This document shows positions 1 to 8,508 of a DNA stretch of 64,000 bases, one piece after another. Each line of letters begins with the position of its first letter. Positions within the stretch are counted from its first letter, which is position 1. This DNA comes from Terrirubrum flagellatum (lineage in GTDB: Bacteria; Pseudomonadota; Alphaproteobacteria; Rhizobiales; Beijerinckiaceae), in contig NZ_CP091851.1 of assembly GCF_022059845.1 (NCBI RefSeq), positions 930,001 to 994,000 on the forward strand. The letters run 5' to 3'. The notes under the pieces were generated by a model. That model worked only from the letters and a program-made list of their open reading frames with translations, did not search any database and was not told the origin of the DNA. Made by a program: the position numbers and the translations under genes.

Positions 1-765
1 CTCGCGCTGACCTTTGTCGCGTTCGCCGGAGCCGGAGTTTCGATCGGCCCGCTGTCATTCGGATGGCCGCTGCTCGCCGCCGTCGCAGCCGCCGGGATGG
101 GCACTGCTGTCGTTGCTCTTGCCGTCGATCTTCTGGTTTTCGCGCAGCTTAGGGCGCGCGGGGCGCATCCCCTCACGCTCGTCTTCGCCGGATTCGGCGC
201 TGCGCTGATCCTGCGCAATCTCGTGCTGCTGATCTGGGGGCCGGAAGCGCATTACTACACGAGCGAATTGCAGATCGCGATCGAGGTGATGCCCGATGTT
301 CGCATGCTGCCCGACCAGATCTTCGTGCTCGCGCTTGCTTTCGCCGTTGTTCTCGCGCTCCATCTCTTCCTTCGCTACAACAGACTTGGCATGGCGATGC
401 GGGCGATGGCGGAAAGTCCGGCGCTCGCGCGGGTCTGTGGCGTCGAGATCGGCAAGGTGATCCGCTGGACCTGGATCATCAGCGGCGCGCTGGCTGCGGC
501 GGCCGGAGTCTTTTCAGGGCTCACGGTGCAACTGCGCCCCGAGATGGGGTTCAATCTGCTGCTCTCCTTGTTCACCGCTGCGATCCTCGGCGGCGGCGGA
601 AGCCTCGTCGGGGCGGTGATCGGCGGGCTTGCGGTCGGGCTTGCCGAGAATCTGTCGGTGCTGGTCATCCCGGCGGGATACAAGGCGGCGGTGCCGTTTC
701 TTCTTCTGCTGCTGGTGCTATTCTTCCGGCCGCAGGGGCTCTTCGGCTCGATGGAGCGAGCATGA
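1..765 (+). CDS. livH: Branched-chain amino acid ABC transporter permease LivH (5' end outside window)
   Basis: Inner-membrane permease of a hydrophobic-amino-acid/amide ABC importer. The reading frame is open from base 1, so about 254 C-terminal residues are visible and the start lies upstream. It is very hydrophobic, with the permease-family segment NRLGMAMRAMAESPALARVCG near the middle (the cytoplasmic loop that contacts the ATPase) and a Gly-rich helix (LGGGGSLVGAVIGG) after it, as in LivH. It ends in the typical FFRPQGLFG tail. The TGA stop overlaps the ATG of the next permease (ATGA), so the two are translationally coupled. The two LivG/LivF ATPases are not in the window and would be expected to the left. 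Confidence 0.92.
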   Translation, partial: LALTFVAFAGAGVSIGPLSFGWPLLAAVAAAGMGTAVVALAVDLLVFAQLRARGAHPLTLVFAGFGAALILRNLVLLIWGPEAHYYTSELQIAIEVMPDVRMLPDQIFVLALAFAVVLALHLFLRYNRLGMAMRAMAESPALARVCGVEIGKVIRWTWIISGALAAAAGVFSGLTVQLRPEMGFNLLLSLFTAAILGGGGSLVGAVIGGLAVGLAENLSVLVIPAGYKAAVPFLLLLLVLFFRPQGLFGSMERA

Positions 766-1715
766 GCGCGTTCGCTGGCCAACTCTCCTATTTCATCTTC
801 TTCGCGACGGTTACGCTCATTTTCGCGATGGCGACGCTTGGCCTCAATCTGCAATGGGGATCGACGGGCCTCTTCAACGCTGGCGTCGTCGGCTTCTATG
901 CGATTGGCGGCTACGCTTTCGCGATCCTGTCTGCGCCGCCGAGGCCGGAGCTGCTGGCGAATTTCGGGCTGCCATGGATTGTCGGACTTCTCGGCGCGAT
1001 GGCGGCTTCTGCGCTCGCGGCGGCGATCATCGGCCTGCTCACCATCCGCTTGCGTGGCGATTATCTCGCCATCACCACGTTCGGCGTCGCCGTGTCGATC
1101 CAGCTCGTGACGTTGAACTGGGAGGCGCTCACCGGCGGCAGCCTCGGCATGACGGCGATTCCGCGCCCCATTGCCGGCTTCTTCGACTCTTCGCTCGACG
1201 CCAACATCTTCTATTTCGTGCTGATGCTTGGCGCGACGGCGGCGATCTATCTCGCCCTTGAAAGCATCGTACGCTCCCCATGGGGCCGCGTGCTGAAGGC
1301 GATCCGCGAAGACGAGACGGCCGCAATCGCGCTCGGCAAGGATGCGCGCCTCTTTCGCCTTCAAGCTTTCATCCTGGGTTCGACGATCATCGGGGCCGCC
1401 GGCGCGCTTTACGCAAGCTTCATCGGCTTTCTCAGCCCGTTCGATTTCACGCCGATCCTGACCTTCCAGATCTGGACGATGTTGATCGTTGGCGGCAGCG
1501 GCAACAATCGCGGCGCCCTCATCGGCGCCGTCGTCGTCTGGGGACTCTGGACCGCGAGCGGGGCGCTGATCTCGAAATATGTGCCGGCCGCCTACCAGAC
1601 GCAGGGCGGCGCCGTGCAGTCCATTCTGATCGGCCTCGTGCTGGTTTGCACGCTGCTCTTTCGACCGCGCGGCCTGATCGGCGAGGAGCCGGTCGTCTCG
1701 CGGCACGCGACATGA
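762..1715 (+). CDS. livM: Branched-chain amino acid ABC transporter permease LivM
   Basis: Second inner-membrane permease of the importer, 317 residues, all hydrophobic helices. Family features are the GLNLQWGSTGLFNAGVVGFY segment near residues 27-46, the coupling loop SPWGRVLKAIREDETAAIALG around residues 170-190, and the closing LLFRPRGLIGEE tail. Start chosen at the ATG that overlaps the livH stop. The ligand of Liv-type systems ranges over branched-chain amino acids, amides, urea and aromatic acids, so the substrate is not fixed by the permeases alone. Confidence 0.93.
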   Translation: MSAFAGQLSYFIFFATVTLIFAMATLGLNLQWGSTGLFNAGVVGFYAIGGYAFAILSAPPRPELLANFGLPWIVGLLGAMAASALAAAIIGLLTIRLRGDYLAITTFGVAVSIQLVTLNWEALTGGSLGMTAIPRPIAGFFDSSLDANIFYFVLMLGATAAIYLALESIVRSPWGRVLKAIREDETAAIALGKDARLFRLQAFILGSTIIGAAGALYASFIGFLSPFDFTPILTFQIWTMLIVGGSGNNRGALIGAVVVWGLWTASGALISKYVPAAYQTQGGAVQSILIGLVLVCTLLFRPRGLIGEEPVVSRHAT

Positions 1716-1741
1716 CATTGCCTGGAGAGAAGGGGAGAGTG

Positions 1742-3013
1742 ATGAGATATTTTCTCGGATTGAGCGCAGGCGCGATGCTCGGATTCGCGGCCATGCAGTC
1801 GCCTGTGATGGCGCAGGGCGCGAGCTGTCCTGTGAAGCTTGGCGGCATCCTGCCGCTGACCGGTTCGATGGGGCCCGTCGGCAAACGCATCGCGGACAGC
1901 GCGCAGTTGGCGATCGAACACATCAATCAGGGCGGCGGCGTGAAGGATTGCCAGGTGCAATTCACGCTGCGCGATGATCAGGGGCAGCCCACTGTCGGCG
2001 TCGACGCCGCGAAATATCTGATCGATGTCGAACGCGCCTCCGCCATCACCGGCACCGTGTCGAGCGGCGTGACGCTGCCGATCCTCGTTTCCGTTGCAGC
2101 GCCGGCGAAAATCCCGCTGATCAGTTGCTGCTCGACGGCGGCGACCTTCACGACGCTGGCGCAAGAGGGCAAGACAGGAGGGTTCTACTTCCGCACGCTG
2201 CCAACGGTGAAGACGCAAGCCTACGCGTCGGCGGTCGTTGCGGCTGAGCGCGGCTTCAAGCGAATCGCCATCGTCTACATCAACACCGATTTCGGCACCG
2301 GCATGGTGAAGGATTTCACCAAAGCGATGGAGAAGCTTGGCGGCAAAGTGGTCAAGACCGTCGCCTATAACGAAAACCAGCCATCCTATCGCGCGGAGGT
2401 GAATGTGGCGCTGGCCGAGAAGCCGGACGCTGTGTTCTTCGTCGCCTTTCCGCAGGACGGCGCGACGATGACGCGCGAATGGATATCGCTCGGCGGCACG
2501 CAGAACATGATCCTCAACAATTCGCTGCGCAGCCCTGAATATGTGAAGTCGGTCGGCGCGAAGTTCCTGCAGAACGCCTTCGGCATGGACAATGCGTCGG
2601 TCGCTGGGCCGACTGTCGACGCTTTCAAGCAATCCTTCCAGGCGAAATATAACCAGTCGGCGGACGGACCGGGCATCTACAATCAGTACGACGCGGTGAT
2701 GGTGCTTGGGCTCGCGATGAACATCGCGCCGACTCTCACCGGTGAAGCGATCCGCGATTCGATTCGCAAGGTCCACACGCCAGGCGGAACGATCGTCGGA
2801 ACGGGTCCGGAGGAGTTCAAGAAAGCTATCGCGCTGATTAAGGAGGGGAAGCCGATCAAATATGTCGGGGCCACGGGCCCGCTCGAATTTGACGCCAATG
2901 GCGATGTCAGCGGCGCGGCTCTCATCTGGACCGTGAAGGGCGATAATCTCGCCGTCGACCGCACGCTGACGATCGACGATATGAACGCGCTGATGAAGAA
3001 GGTCGACGGCTAA
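1742..3013 (+). CDS. ABC transporter periplasmic substrate-binding protein (LivJ / Peripla_BP_6 family)
   Basis: Periplasmic receptor of the Liv-type importer, 423 residues. It opens with a signal peptide (MRYFLGLSAG..., probable cleavage after Val-Met-Ala24) and then the family entry KLGGILPLTGSMGPVGK. The conserved YDAVMVLGLAMN segment follows late in the protein. I chose ATG 1742 because a purine-rich GAAGGGGAGAG lies just before it and the signal peptide begins there; the frame is open much further upstream inside livM, but that is a shadow. An in-frame ATG at 1712, overlapping the livM stop, is possible but would put polar residues before the signal. Ligand unknown. Confidence 0.9.
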   Translation: MRYFLGLSAGAMLGFAAMQSPVMAQGASCPVKLGGILPLTGSMGPVGKRIADSAQLAIEHINQGGGVKDCQVQFTLRDDQGQPTVGVDAAKYLIDVERASAITGTVSSGVTLPILVSVAAPAKIPLISCCSTAATFTTLAQEGKTGGFYFRTLPTVKTQAYASAVVAAERGFKRIAIVYINTDFGTGMVKDFTKAMEKLGGKVVKTVAYNENQPSYRAEVNVALAEKPDAVFFVAFPQDGATMTREWISLGGTQNMILNNSLRSPEYVKSVGAKFLQNAFGMDNASVAGPTVDAFKQSFQAKYNQSADGPGIYNQYDAVMVLGLAMNIAPTLTGEAIRDSIRKVHTPGGTIVGTGPEEFKKAIALIKEGKPIKYVGATGPLEFDANGDVSGAALIWTVKGDNLAVDRTLTIDDMNALMKKVDG

Positions 3014-3041
3014 GCCCAAAGCGCCGCGGCGGATATTGTCT

Positions 3042-3917
3042 ATGAGCGATCCACGCTCCGCCGCGGCGCGCGCATCAGAGCAACGCGCGCTCGATGCGCA
3101 ATTCACTCTCGATACGATCGCCAACCTTGAAGATGTGTTCGCGCGGCGCGCGCTCGCTGCGCGTTCCGCGGACGGGCGCTACAACATCGTCCGCAATATT
3201 CCATACGGCGATGCGCCGGATCAGACGCTCGATTTCTATCCGGCCGCGCGGGCCGACGCGCCAGTGCTTGTCTTCATCCATGGCGGCTTCTGGAGTTCGA
3301 TGCGCGCCGCCGATTTCAGCTTTCTCGCCGATGGTTTTGTTCCCTTTGGCGCGTCGTTAGCAATCCTAGATTATCCCCTGATTCCAGCCGTGCGTATGGC
3401 CGATATTGTCGAGTCCTGTCGGCGCGCGGTCGCCTGGATCGCGCGCGAAGGGCGACGGCATGGAATGAATCCTGAGAGAATTTTCGTCGCCGGCAATTCC
3501 GCCGGCGGGCATCTCGTCGCCGAGCTTGCGGACCGGCGATGGATGAAGGCGGAGGGCCTGCCGCTTGATATCGTCAAGGGCGGTTGCGCGATCAGCGGCC
3601 TGTTCGATCTGGCGCCCGTCGCTGCGTCGTTCCGCAACCAATTGCTGCAATTCGCGCCCGAAGAGGTCGCGCGCTTCAGTCCACTATGGCGGCCGATCGA
3701 CGTCGGCGCGCCGATGATCATCGCGGTGGGTGGACGCGAGACCGAAGAATTCCTGCGCCAGTCCAGCGAATATGCAAACGCATGTCGTGCGCGTGTTTCC
3801 GTCGAATATCTCATCGTCGAGGGGACAGACCATATCACCGTGGTGCTCGACGCATTTGCGAACTCAGGCGCTGAACTCAATCGCGCGATGCGACGGCAGA
3901 TGGGCTTGGCCGTCTGA
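3042..3917 (+). CDS. Alpha/beta hydrolase, kynurenine formamidase (arylformamidase)-like
   Basis: A 291-residue alpha/beta hydrolase. It has the HGG oxyanion-hole motif (residues 80-82), the nucleophile elbow GNSAGG with Ser153, and a C-terminal catalytic His264 in TDHITVV. The region YNIVRNIPYGDAPDQTLDFY before the fold is typical of the BD-FAE/arylformamidase group, which hydrolyses N-formyl or ester bonds. It follows the binding-protein gene after 28 bases and so probably belongs to the Liv-type operon, which suggests that an imported amide or N-acyl compound is hydrolysed. A TTG six bases upstream is an alternative start. Exact substrate cannot be read. Confidence 0.8.
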   Translation: MSDPRSAAARASEQRALDAQFTLDTIANLEDVFARRALAARSADGRYNIVRNIPYGDAPDQTLDFYPAARADAPVLVFIHGGFWSSMRAADFSFLADGFVPFGASLAILDYPLIPAVRMADIVESCRRAVAWIAREGRRHGMNPERIFVAGNSAGGHLVAELADRRWMKAEGLPLDIVKGGCAISGLFDLAPVAASFRNQLLQFAPEEVARFSPLWRPIDVGAPMIIAVGGRETEEFLRQSSEYANACRARVSVEYLIVEGTDHITVVLDAFANSGAELNRAMRRQMGLAV

Positions 3918-5216
3918 TCAACTGGCGCCCGCGCGCCAGTCGGCCCAGCGCGCATGCGCCACGGCGAACGAGGGCGCGACACCGGCAAGGAAATGAAAGG
4001 GCAGGCCGCCCGAAGGCGCCAGAGGAATCGGCAGACCTTCGAGGCGCGCGCCCATCGCCGCGGCGGCGAGAACTTCGCCCAGCATCGTCGTCATCGCGAC
4101 GCCGCGGCCGTTGCAGCCGACGCCGCCGATGAAGTCGGGCCCGAACTCGTAGAGATGCGGCAGAAAATCGGGCGTCATCGCCGCCGTGCCGCTCCAGATA
4201 AAATCGATGCGTGGCGTCTGCGGCAGAGCAAGCTCTTTCGCGAGCCGGCGCGCGATTATGCGTGCGATGCGCCGATGTGCGGCGATCGGAACGATCGCCA
4301 TGCCGCCGGTGATCAGCCTGTCGTCGCGATCGAGCCTGTAGGTGAAGAGATTGGAGCGCGTATCGCCGACCGGCCGCCGATCAGGCGCAATGCGTCGAAC
4401 GACGTCCGGTGACATCGGCTCGGTCACGATCTGATAGACTCGCAGCGGCACGGTGTTTGAGCCAAGCTTTTTCGCCGGGCCTTGCAGGCCGGCATTGGTG
4501 CAGAGCAGAACCTTGTCTGCGGTCACGCGACGGCCGCCGCTCCGCAGCAGCCATATCGCGCCATTTTGTTTGATCGAATCGATGTTCGCGTTCTCAAAGA
4601 TCACTGCGCCCGCTGCGATGGCGCCTTCGGCGAGACCGTAGAGATAGTTGAGCGGATGGATTGTCCCACCCGAGCGATCGAGCAGCGCGCCATGATAACG
4701 ATTCATACCGGTCTGCAAGGCAGTCTCTTCCGCCGTGAGAAAGGATACGGGCCGGCTGTAGCTCGCCCATGTCGCGGCGCGCTTGCGCAAGGTTTCGGCC
4801 ATTGCGGGATGATGCGCCGGCTGCAGCCATCCGGTTTGCGCCGCGTCACAGGCGATCCCCAGCGAGCGCGCGGTCTCGAAAACGCGATCGGCGCCTTGCG
4901 CGACGCAATCGAGGAGTCTGCGTCCGCGCTCCTCGCCGAGACGGGCGATCACCGCGGCGGGATCGGCCTTCGCAAAGTTTGGGACCACAAACCCGGCATT
5001 GAGCCCACTCGCGCCGGCGCCCAATTGTTCCGCTTCGAAAACCGCAACTCGCGCGCCGCGTCGCGCGAGATGCAGCGCCGCCGTCACGCCTGTGAAGCCG
5101 GCTCCGACAATCGCGACATCGACGGCCATGTCGCGCTCGAGCGTCGCACCGGCGACGCGCGCATTGGCGGTCGCCTGCCACAGCGTATTGCGACTCTCGC
5201 GCGCATCAGCGCTCAT
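3918..5216 (-). CDS. FAD-dependent oxidoreductase (DAO family, gamma-glutamylputrescine oxidase-like)
   Basis: A 432-residue flavoprotein of the D-amino-acid-oxidase fold. The N-terminal sequence contains the PuuB-like lead NTLWQATA (about residues 10-17) and then the dinucleotide-binding motif VAIVGAGFTG with glycines 38, 40 and 43, followed by LGAGASGLNAG. The C-terminal part has the FAD-closing GGVGCNGRGVAMTTMLG. Such enzymes oxidise secondary or primary amines to imines with FAD. It converges on the hydrolase: the two stop codons abut exactly in TGATCA at 3915-3920. Start taken at ATG 5216; an ATG seven codons upstream is also open. Its divergent partner encodes a RidA-family protein, which fits an imine-producing oxidase. 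Confidence 0.85.
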   Translation of the reverse strand: MSADARESRNTLWQATANARVAGATLERDMAVDVAIVGAGFTGVTAALHLARRGARVAVFEAEQLGAGASGLNAGFVVPNFAKADPAAVIARLGEERGRRLLDCVAQGADRVFETARSLGIACDAAQTGWLQPAHHPAMAETLRKRAATWASYSRPVSFLTAEETALQTGMNRYHGALLDRSGGTIHPLNYLYGLAEGAIAAGAVIFENANIDSIKQNGAIWLLRSGGRRVTADKVLLCTNAGLQGPAKKLGSNTVPLRVYQIVTEPMSPDVVRRIAPDRRPVGDTRSNLFTYRLDRDDRLITGGMAIVPIAAHRRIARIIARRLAKELALPQTPRIDFIWSGTAAMTPDFLPHLYEFGPDFIGGVGCNGRGVAMTTMLGEVLAAAAMGARLEGLPIPLAPSGGLPFHFLAGVAPSFAVAHARWADWRAGAS

Positions 5217-5232
5217 GCACAAGGTCCGAGAC

Positions 5233-5250
5233 AGCAAGATTGATCTTGCT
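5233..5250. promoter_or_regulatory. Perfect 18-bp palindrome in divergent promoter, candidate operator
   Basis: AGCAAGAT-TG-ATCTTGCT, 8-bp arms and a 2-base centre, lies 17 bases before the start of the FAD oxidoreductase and 58 bases before the RidA-like gene. A perfect palindrome in so short a divergent promoter is most simply a repressor or activator site. The protein is unknown; the GntR-family gene at 6951-7664 is the nearest candidate. Confidence 0.5.
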
Positions 5251-5276
5251 CCATCGGCTTTCCCATGATCGGTTCA

Positions 5277-5296
5277 ATGTTTCAAGCTTGAAGCAT
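5277..5296. promoter_or_regulatory. 20-bp near-perfect palindrome centred on TTCAAGCTTGAA
   Basis: The sequence ATGTTTCAAGCTTGAAGCAT is self-complementary except for one T/G pair. It sits 11 bases upstream of the RidA-like start codon and 27 bases from the palindrome at 5233. It is a second candidate operator, or a hairpin in the RidA leader. Confidence 0.4.
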
Positions 5297-5307
5297 CGAG
5301 GCTGGAC

Positions 5308-5688
5308 ATGGCGCGGCGCGCAATCACGACAGGATCGAAATTCGAAATCCTTGCGGGCTATTCGCGCGCGATTGTCGATGGCGAATGGATTTTCGTCTCA
5401 GGCACCGCTGGCTACGATTTTTCGAAAGATACGATTTCGGACGATCCGGCGGAACAGACGCGACAATCACTGAGGACGATCGCGGACGCGCTCGCGAAGG
5501 CCGGCGCCAGCCTGAGCGACATCGTGCGGGTGCGCGTTTATGTGTCGGATCGCGCGCATGTGATGCCGGTGTCGCGCATTCTGGGCGAGACGTTCTCGGA
5601 GCCGCGCCCCACGAATACGACAATCGTGTGCGGCTTCGCCATGCCGGAAATGAAAGTCGAGCTGGAGGTCACAGCGCTGAAGCGCTAG
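5308..5688 (+). CDS. RidA/YjgF/UK114 family protein lacking the canonical deaminase arginine
   Basis: A 126-residue protein of the Rid superfamily. Recognisable parts are the IFVSGTAGYD segment (28-37), the helix with TRQSLRTIADALAKAGAS, and SDIVRVRVYV. At the place where RidA proper has the active-site Arg (PAR-S-C-V in E. coli), this protein reads PTNTTIV (101-107), with Asn in place of Arg. Known Rid4-7 type members with such changes do not hydrolyse 2-aminoacrylate. It is divergent from the FAD amine oxidase, so it probably acts on that enzyme's imine product or a related intermediate. Function inferred. Confidence 0.88.
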   Translation: MARRAITTGSKFEILAGYSRAIVDGEWIFVSGTAGYDFSKDTISDDPAEQTRQSLRTIADALAKAGASLSDIVRVRVYVSDRAHVMPVSRILGETFSEPRPTNTTIVCGFAMPEMKVELEVTALKR

Positions 5689-5726
5689 GCGCGCCATTTC
5701 GCCCATCAGACGAGTTCGACGAAGAT

Positions 5727-6740
5727 TCACGATTCCAGCCAGCGTCGAACCTGGTCCCTGAGAAATGCGGCGTCGGCGGGATTGGCGATCGGGTTGCCTG
5801 CGCCATGGCCCCAGATGCTCGGGATCGGATTCATCGCACCATGGCTGAGATGCGGGAGTTCCGCCGCATTGTCGGCGACGCGAAAATAAAGATCGGTCTC
5901 GGATGGCAACAGCAGGACCTTGGCGCGGATCGCGCGAAGCGCTGCGGTCAGATCGCCATTGTAGAGCCCGTTGTTGCTGATGTCGCCGTGCTGCCAGGCC
6001 AGCGCCTGGGCGTAGAGATTCGCCGCGCGGCGCTGCGTGAATCGTTCGACCCAATCCCTGCGGAGATAGCTCTCGAGATCAGGCGCTCCGAGCGCCGTGC
6101 GATAAAGCTGCGCGCGATAGAAGTCCTGGCTGAGGCCCCAGCCCGCATAGATATGGCCGAAGGCCGCCAGCGTCGCCATCGGTTCGCTCGAAAAGCGACC
6201 GCCGCCGATATGCTCCGGCGCGGCTTCGAGGGTGCGAAGCAGTGCCGACAGAAACACCTTGTTGTGATCCGCAGTGCGCGCGCTCCCGCAGACGACGATC
6301 GCGCGCGCGACCTGTTCGGGATAGAGCGCGGCCCAGTGATAAGCCTGCATGCCGCCCATGGAGAAGCCGTAGACGGCCGCTAGCTTTTCGACTCCGAACG
6401 CCTCCGTAACGAGCTTGTGCTGCGCGCGCACATTGTCCGCGACCGTCACGAGCGCGGGATAATCAGGCGTTTCCGCCGCGCCCGAGGAAAGGCCGTTCGA
6501 GAACATGTTGACGATCAGAATGCACCAGCGGGTCGGGTCCAGAATGCCGTCCGGGCCGATGAGCCACGACATGGTGCTGTGCTGGGCCGTATAGCTGCTG
6601 GGATAAAGAATGAGGTTGTTGCGCGCCGCGTTCAGCGCGCCATGCTGCTCCCAGACGAGACGCGCATCGCGGATAAGTCCGCCGCGTTCGACTTTCCAGT
6701 CTCCGAGTTCGAGAGCGCCGGTTTTTTTCTCCCAGGTCAT
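5727..6740 (-). CDS. Alpha/beta hydrolase, homoserine O-acetyltransferase (MetX)-like
   Basis: A 337-residue protein of the MetX-type alpha/beta hydrolase family. The nucleophile elbow is GFSMGG (125-130, Ser127); the expected acid and base are Asp283 in LPSETDLYF and His312 in WGHGAGNP. The N-terminal GGLIRDARLVWEQHG matches the family lead. True MetX enzymes acetylate homoserine, but many relatives in catabolic loci are hydrolases, and no met gene is near. It lies downstream of and in the same direction as the GntR gene after 210 bases that hold two hairpins. Substrate not determinable from sequence. Confidence 0.8.
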   Translation of the reverse strand: MTWEKKTGALELGDWKVERGGLIRDARLVWEQHGALNAARNNLILYPSSYTAQHSTMSWLIGPDGILDPTRWCILIVNMFSNGLSSGAAETPDYPALVTVADNVRAQHKLVTEAFGVEKLAAVYGFSMGGMQAYHWAALYPEQVARAIVVCGSARTADHNKVFLSALLRTLEAAPEHIGGGRFSSEPMATLAAFGHIYAGWGLSQDFYRAQLYRTALGAPDLESYLRRDWVERFTQRRAANLYAQALAWQHGDISNNGLYNGDLTAALRAIRAKVLLLPSETDLYFRVADNAAELPHLSHGAMNPIPSIWGHGAGNPIANPADAAFLRDQVRRWLES

Positions 6741-6782
6741 GCCGCAGTCTCCGCTCCATGGGCTTTAGATGATCGCGAAGCT

Positions 6783-6801
6783 GCAAGCGCGAGGCGCTTG
6801 C
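6783..6801. promoter_or_regulatory. Perfect inverted repeat upstream of the MetX-like gene
   Basis: GCAAGCGC-GAG-GCGCTTGC, 8-bp arms, 43 bases before the start codon of the leftward MetX-like hydrolase. It may be an operator or a leader hairpin. No T-run follows on either strand, so a simple terminator is less likely. Confidence 0.35.
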
Positions 6802-6914
6802 GTTCCGAACGCTCATTGGAATTGAACCGCCCGCGCGTCAACCGCCGCCCGCTGCGCCCAACAGCCGCCGGCATGCGCGCAAGCGCCGTCGGCGATCTTC
6901 GACCAGCTAACGTG

Positions 6915-6938
6915 GACCAAGCGCCGCGACGCTTGGTC
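6915..6938 (-). terminator. Strong hairpin just past the GntR gene
   Basis: Arms GACCAAGCG and CGCTTGGTC with a 6-base loop, starting 12 bases after the stop of the leftward GntR gene. The position fits a terminator or transcript-stabilising stem, but the U-tract of a classical intrinsic terminator is missing. Confidence 0.35.
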
Positions 6939-6950
6939 GTCGCGCCACCT

Positions 6951-7664
6951 TCACATGCGAATCCGTCGCTTGGCCGGACCCGCATTTGCAAAATGTTGTT
7001 CGACCGCCTTACGCACGATCTTCCATGCGCGTGCGACGAGATCGCCGGTGACGCGCGCAGTGCGTTGACGATCCTGCTTGCGGATGGCCTGAACGAGCGC
7101 GCCGTTGAGGGTGATTGAGGCTCTCATCAATTCATCGGACGTCATATAAGCGAGATGTCGATATCGAAGCGCTGGTTTGTCCACGAGCGCCAGCAGCGGA
7201 CGCAGCACGGCGTTGGCCGCGCCATCATGGAGCGCGCAGGTCAAGGCGACATTCGCCTTGAAGCAGCCCTCGGAATCGCCGACGGAGAAACGGTCGCGCA
7301 TTTTCTGCAGCGCTCGTTCGATGATCGTGAGCGCTTCTTCGCGTTGCGGGTTGTCGATCAACGATTCCGCGGCCAGCGCCTCGAGCGGCAGGCGGCAAGC
7401 GAAAAGATGATCGAGATTCTCTAATGACATTGGCGCCACGCGCACGCCCTGCCGAGGCGAACGCACGGCGAGGCCGCTCGCCTCGAGCAGTCGCAAGGCC
7501 TCGCGGAGTGGAGATCTGCTGACTCCATATTCGCGGCACAGATCCTCCTCCGCCAGCTTCATGCCCGGCGGGAGCTCAAGCCGGATTATCTTCCGTTCGA
7601 GGATCGCAAGGGTCTGCAGCGACAACACCGCCTTGCGCGGCTTGTCAGGATCGCCAATCGCCAT
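6951..7664 (-). CDS. GntR-family transcriptional regulator (FCD effector domain)
   Basis: A 237-residue regulator. Residues about 12-80 form the GntR winged helix, with the classic PPGMKLAEEDLCREYGVSRS recognition region followed by PLREALRLLEASGLA. Residues about 85-215 are an all-helical FCD domain that binds a carboxylate ligand, often with a metal held by His residues. ATG 7664 is preceded by a G-rich GGGGCGG. It lies 29 bases downstream of the leftward ABC permease gene 7694-8503, so it may be the last gene of the polyamine-type transporter operon and its regulator; the divergent operon starting at 11659 is a second plausible target. Confidence 0.9.
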   Translation of the reverse strand: MAIGDPDKPRKAVLSLQTLAILERKIIRLELPPGMKLAEEDLCREYGVSRSPLREALRLLEASGLAVRSPRQGVRVAPMSLENLDHLFACRLPLEALAAESLIDNPQREEALTIIERALQKMRDRFSVGDSEGCFKANVALTCALHDGAANAVLRPLLALVDKPALRYRHLAYMTSDELMRASITLNGALVQAIRKQDRQRTARVTGDLVARAWKIVRKAVEQHFANAGPAKRRIRM

Positions 7665-7693
7665 TCCGCCCCGTCATCTGGAATCGACCTGAT

Positions 7694-8503
7694 TTAGAAT
7701 CGATGAATGCGCAAATCCAGCAGCTTCTCGGTCACGATCACCACAACAAGCGTCAGGAGGATGCTGACTGTCGAGACAGCGGCGGCCTCCGGGGTGAAGT
7801 TGAGCCTGAGATAGTCGAAGAGCTGGATGGGTAAGGTCGATGTGCCGACGCTTTTCAGCATGAACGAGATAGCAAAGGTGTCGAATGAGATGATGAAAGC
7901 GAAAAGACAGCCGCCGATCACGCCAGGCTTGATGAGTGGAAGCGTAATGCGGCGGAACCGGGTCCACGGCCCGGCGCCCAGGCTCTGCGCCGCGAGCTCC
8001 CATGCGGGATCGAAGCCTTCCAGCGACGCCGAAACATTGAGAAAGATGAATGGCAGGGTGATCAGCACATGGCCAACCAGGAGCGCGATCATGTTCTGCG
8101 TGCCGACGCCGATCGCATAGAAAAAGAAAAGCAACGCGATCGCCGTCAGGACCTCCGGCAACAACAGCGGCGCGAGCAGGCCAATCCGCACCCACTCTCG
8201 CGCGGCGCCGGCGTAACGCGCATAGAACAGGGTCGCGGCTGATCCGATAACGCCGGAAATGCAGGTCGCAATCGTCGCGATGACAAGCGAGGTCCTGATC
8301 GCTTTCATGAACACGTCATTGTTGAAGAAGACGACATACCAGCGCAGCGACAGGCCCTGCGGAGGAAATGTCAGGAACGCGCCGGCGTTGAGCGACGCTC
8401 CCACCACCACCAAAATCGGCGCCAGCAGAAAGAGATAGACGAGAATGCAAAAGCAGTTCAGCAGCAGACGGCCTGATTGAAATGATCGTCTGTTCGTCTT
8501 CAT
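7694..8503 (-). CDS. ABC transporter inner-membrane permease (PotC-like)
   Basis: A 269-residue permease of the spermidine/putrescine-type importer group, with about six hydrophobic helices. The EAA-type loop reads SLGAGPWTRFRRITLPLIKPGV, which docks to the ATPase. It begins at ATG 8503 (MKTNRRSF), five bases beyond the stop of the preceding permease; the frame is open further upstream but that part lies inside the other gene. The C-terminus ends KLLDLRIHRF. Fourth gene of the leftward operon: binding protein, ATPase, permease, permease. Confidence 0.9.
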   Translation of the reverse strand: MKTNRRSFQSGRLLLNCFCILVYLFLLAPILVVVGASLNAGAFLTFPPQGLSLRWYVVFFNNDVFMKAIRTSLVIATIATCISGVIGSAATLFYARYAGAAREWVRIGLLAPLLLPEVLTAIALLFFFYAIGVGTQNMIALLVGHVLITLPFIFLNVSASLEGFDPAWELAAQSLGAGPWTRFRRITLPLIKPGVIGGCLFAFIISFDTFAISFMLKSVGTSTLPIQLFDYLRLNFTPEAAAVSTVSILLTLVVVIVTEKLLDLRIHRF

Positions 8504-8508
8504 TGCCG

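Noticed and set aside
375-1718. Long leftward open frame of 447 codons opposite livH/livM
   Set aside because: Arg/Asp/Ala-rich composition typical of an antisense shadow in GC-rich coding DNA; the permeases on the other strand are well conserved.
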